A stretch of DNA of 64,000 bases from Deinobacterium chartae (GTDB taxonomy: Bacteria; Deinococcota; Deinococci; Deinococcales; Deinococcaceae). Shown one piece after another: positions 61,979 to 64,000 of this stretch (positions within the stretch are counted from its first letter, which is position 1; the number at the start of each line of letters is the position of its first letter). Made by a program: the position numbers and the translations under genes. The stretch is taken from NCBI RefSeq assembly GCF_014202645.1, contig NZ_JACHHG010000013.1:33608-97607 (forward strand). Reading direction: 5' to 3'. The notes under the pieces are model-generated. The model did not search any database, was not told the DNA's origin, and saw only the letters and a list, made by a program, of their open reading frames with translations.

Positions 61979-62851
61979 TCAATCAGCGTCGCTCATCTGC
62001 CGTCCTTGAGACGCGCGTTCGTCTGCATCGCGCCCGGACGCCCCCGGTCCATGGCTGCGTTGACGTCTGCGCGTGAACCAGACGGCCGTCAGGACCGCTG
62101 CCGCCACCAGGACGACCACACCGTCGGGGATCCCGGCTGTGGCACGCAGCGCCCAGGATTCCAGGCGGAACTGGTTCGACGCGCCAAGAACGCCACCGAG
62201 CGCGGCCGTCCCGTCGGTGATGAGCAGCAAGGCCCCCACCGCGCTGGTCAGTGCGCCACCCACGATGGCGGTCCAGGTGTTGCGCCAGCGCCCGAGGATG
62301 ACCTCACGGGGCCGCACCCAACGCCGGATAAACGGTAACCGGCCCCAGGCCAGCGCAAGCATCAGCAGCGGCAGCGCCATGCCCGCAGCGAAGACGAACA
62401 GGATGATCCCACCGAGGACGGCGCTGCCGCCGAGTGCTGCATACGTCAGCACGGCGCCAAGCAGCGGTCCGGCGCAGACTCCAGCCAGTCCGTACACGGT
62501 ACCGAGCGCGTAAACAGCCGCACTCGAGGTACCTGATGCACCTCGGCTCCGGGACAGCGCCGGAATCGGAATGCCCAGAAGCATGATGAGCCCGAGAACG
62601 ATCACCACGACGGCAGAAACGGTGACAAAGGCCGTGCGGTGCTGGTTGACGAACACCCCGAGCGAGCCTGCCAGCATGCCCAGGGGAACGAGGGTGGTGA
62701 CCAGACCGAGGTAGAACACCCCGGTGCGTGCGATGAGCGCGGCAGGTCCGGCGAAGGCGTAAGAGAAGAAAGCGGGCAGCAGCATCACCGAGCAGGGACT
62801 CAGGAGGGTGAGCACCCCCCCGAGAAACGCTCCCAGCAGTCCGATCTCCAT
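61979..62851 (-). CDS. CcdA-type thiol-redox membrane transporter
   Basis: This 290-residue protein has seven or so helices and the CcdA hallmark cysteines in FLGGVLTLLSPCSVMLLPAFF and YGLAGVCAGPLLGAVL. It is extended by a final helix and basic tail. CcdA carries reducing equivalents from cytoplasmic thioredoxin across the membrane to extracytoplasmic thiol proteins, for example in cytochrome c maturation. Its ATG overlaps the dsbA stop by one base, so the adjacent DsbA-like protein is the obvious partner. It converges on gntR. Confidence 0.88.
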   Translation of the reverse strand: MEIGLLGAFLGGVLTLLSPCSVMLLPAFFSYAFAGPAALIARTGVFYLGLVTTLVPLGMLAGSLGVFVNQHRTAFVTVSAVVVIVLGLIMLLGIPIPALSRSRGASGTSSAAVYALGTVYGLAGVCAGPLLGAVLTYAALGGSAVLGGIILFVFAAGMALPLLMLALAWGRLPFIRRWVRPREVILGRWRNTWTAIVGGALTSAVGALLLITDGTAALGGVLGASNQFRLESWALRATAGIPDGVVVLVAAAVLTAVWFTRRRQRSHGPGASGRDADERASQGRQMSDAD

Positions 62852-63612
62852 TATGACGCTGTTTCTTCGGCCTTCTTGAGCGCCTCCTCGAGGAAACTGC
62901 GGAAGACCTCCATGGGTTGCGCCCCGGCAAGGGCGATGTTCCCGGCAACAAAGAACGGAACGCTGTTGACCCCGAGGGCCTGCGCCGTGGCGGTGTTGTC
63001 TTGTACCGCCTGAACCAGGGCGGGTCGGTCCAGGTCTGCGGTGAAGCGCTGGATGTCGGGTACGCCGGCCTTGCGGGCAAAAGCGATCAGGGTGTCGCGT
63101 GGAAAGTCGGGGTGCCCACCCTCGGGTGCCTCCGCGTACACCGCAGCCATGAACTCGAAGAACCTTCCCTGTTCGCCGGCCGCGTGGGCAGCTACCGCCG
63201 CGTCCTGAGAGTATTGTCCGAAAAACGTCACATCGTGCACTTCGATGCGCACCCGGCCGGTATCGACGTACTCCTGGATCAGGGTCGGCAGGGTCTGGCG
63301 GTTGAACACGGCGCAGAACGGACAGCGAAAGTCGGTCCACAGCACCAAGACGACCGGTGCGTTCACGTCACCGATGGCCATCGGGTCGTTGTGGGCACGC
63401 CGCACGACGGGAAGTTCGTTGGCTCGATGCTGGCCTGCACCGGTGCTGGCGGCAGGCGCCTCGGCAGCAAGGGGGGATTTGGGCAGCCATTGGGCAATCA
63501 CGACCAGGACAAGAAACACAACGATCACAGTCAGAACAATGAACTTCAGGCGCTTGCGTCGGCCCGAGTGCTCGGGCCCGGTCTGTGTTGTCAATGATTT
63601 GCTATCTTTCAT
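62851..63612 (-). CDS. DsbA-family membrane-anchored thiol oxidoreductase
   Basis: This 253-residue protein has a single N-terminal membrane anchor (about 22-42, preceded by RRKRLK) and an extracytoplasmic DsbA/thioredoxin_4 domain with active site C97-P-F-C100 and the cis-Pro segment VNSVPFFVAGN. It makes, reduces or isomerises disulfides outside the membrane. The partner gene ccdA overlaps its stop. ATG 63612 lies six bases after TATCCT, and the long upstream extension of the frame is not used. An operator matching that of gntR overlaps the -10 box. Confidence 0.9.
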   Translation of the reverse strand: MKDSKSLTTQTGPEHSGRRKRLKFIVLTVIVVFLVLVVIAQWLPKSPLAAEAPAASTGAGQHRANELPVVRRAHNDPMAIGDVNAPVVLVLWTDFRCPFCAVFNRQTLPTLIQEYVDTGRVRIEVHDVTFFGQYSQDAAVAAHAAGEQGRFFEFMAAVYAEAPEGGHPDFPRDTLIAFARKAGVPDIQRFTADLDRPALVQAVQDNTATAQALGVNSVPFFVAGNIALAGAQPMEVFRSFLEEALKKAEETAS

Positions 63613-63618
63613 TGGCCT

Positions 63619-63636
63619 AGGATACAACATGAATCC
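63619..63636 (-). promoter_or_regulatory. dsbA-ccdA operator and leaderless -10 box
   Basis: GGATACA-ACA-TGAATCC (63620-63636; arms match 6 of 7) overlaps TATCCT (63619-63624, minus strand), which is six bases before the dsbA ATG. On the coding strand both this site and the gntR site read TGTATCCTAG. Confidence 0.75.
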
Positions 63637-63909
63637 AATTGACCGATCCGCTCCCGGCGGACTGCGGCTGGCCTGTCCGGCAGGACAGAGAACCGGCCGC
63701 TTAAGCGCCAACGACGACGGAAGCAGAAAAAGCGCGCACGGCGAGGACAGTCTAGCGACCAGCAGCGCACGGTTGACTTGCAGGAGGAAAACTACGCCGG
63801 CAGCGCCCCGGGCCCGGGGCGCTGCCGCAGAGATCCAAAGCATCTTGCATCGCCGCTGGGCTCGCAGCCACAGCGGCGGGGCCGCGCCCAGATCGCAGGG
63901 ACCGCCCTA
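63637..63909. other. Gap between the dsbA promoter and the IS element
   Basis: No supported gene; the plus-strand open frame here has no recognisable product. It contains a 28-bp perfect palindrome at 63799-63826. Confidence 0.5.
63799..63826 (-). terminator. 28-bp perfect palindrome with T run on the minus strand
   Basis: GGCAGCGCCCCGGG is followed directly by its reverse complement. On the minus strand GGCGTAGTTTTCC follows, so it may stop transcription coming out of the IS element. Confidence 0.6.
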
Positions 63910-64000
63910 GGGTGTGTCTGCAAAGGGTCACAGCCACTCCAGAATGAACGCCAACGTCACCATCGCCGCAAAGCACACCGCTCGCTTCTCATAACGCGTC
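63910..64000 (-). mobile_element. IS5-family (IS427-like) insertion sequence, end only
   Basis: The terminal sequence GGGTGTGTCTGCAAAG borders a CTAG target, and the adjacent reading frame encodes a transposase C-terminus. The element continues beyond the window. Confidence 0.75.
63928..64000 (-). CDS. IS5-family transposase, C-terminal fragment
   Basis: The last 23 codons read TRYEKRAVCFAAMVTLAFIL then EWL and stop. The RYEKRA motif followed by a hydrophobic helix is the typical end of IS427-group DDE transposases. The rest of the gene lies outside the window, so completeness cannot be judged. Confidence 0.8.
   Translation of the reverse strand, partial: TRYEKRAVCFAAMVTLAFILEWL

Noticed and set aside
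63245..63910. Plus-strand frame running from dsbA antisense into the IS border
   Set aside because: Its 5' half is antisense to dsbA and the 3' half spans a perfect palindrome; the product is not recognisable.

Overview
The window is GC-rich and almost fully coding. It looks like a chromosome segment of a Deinococcota bacterium (Deinococcus or a near relative). Reasons: a caa3-type oxidase with fused COX1-COX3 and the A2 motif YSHPxVY, a PolX with a C-terminal PHP domain, HspR-type operators before ftsH and lon, aerobic thiamin synthesis through ThiO, and many apparently leaderless genes with a TAnnnT -10 box 6-9 bases before the start codon. The hexamer CTCGAG is extremely frequent. Genus assignment is an inference.

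Layout. 1-2838: minE (cut by the window edge), minD and ftsH on the minus strand. 3086-6005: a TPR protein, panB and a small cytochrome c. 6099-15735: a respiratory block with a membrane polyferredoxin and partner, a DUF420 protein, ctaA-ctaB-coxB-coxA/C, a Sco copper chaperone and a PCu(A)C-like protein. Its two lead promoters share an AGGACAATTG operator-like sequence. 15873-24532: ruvB, a DUF4388 protein, a ScyD-like propeller, dnaG, yqgE and lon. 24809-28344: an operon of thioesterase, histidine phosphatase, PHP phosphatase and polX. 28395-35381: two recently duplicated CAP/SCP lipoproteins, a VOC protein, a YafY/WYL regulator opposite a PLP trans-sulfuration enzyme, a TPR protein, an unknown secreted protein and a third CAP lipoprotein. 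35690-42141: chorismate mutase/DAHP synthase, a LprI-like protein, tatA-tatC, and an operon of DUF456, glutaredoxin-like protein, lgt and glmU. 42319-46881: thiolase, citramalate synthase, 3-hydroxybutyryl-CoA dehydrogenase, an orphan 69-residue basic protein and a STAS protein. 46969-52471: thiamin synthesis (thiD divergent from a TPP-riboswitch-led thiC-thiE-thiS-thiG-thiO operon). 52472-55124: MazG-like and AhpD-like proteins, ffh, tRNA-Lys and tRNA-Arg. 55125-63927: a less conventional region with a small membrane protein, a structured AT-richer gap, a NERD-UvrD nuclease/helicase, gamma-glutamyltransferase, a GntR regulator and a DsbA-CcdA thiol-redox pair. From about 63910 an IS5-type element runs off the right edge.

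How the parts work together. Membrane and protein quality control (ftsH, lon) appear tied to one heat-shock repressor. Heme A synthesis, oxidase subunits and copper delivery sit together as one assembly line. The thiC operon is under riboswitch attenuation while thiD escapes it. The GntR protein seems to control both itself and the dsbA-ccdA pair through matching operators that overlap the -10 boxes.
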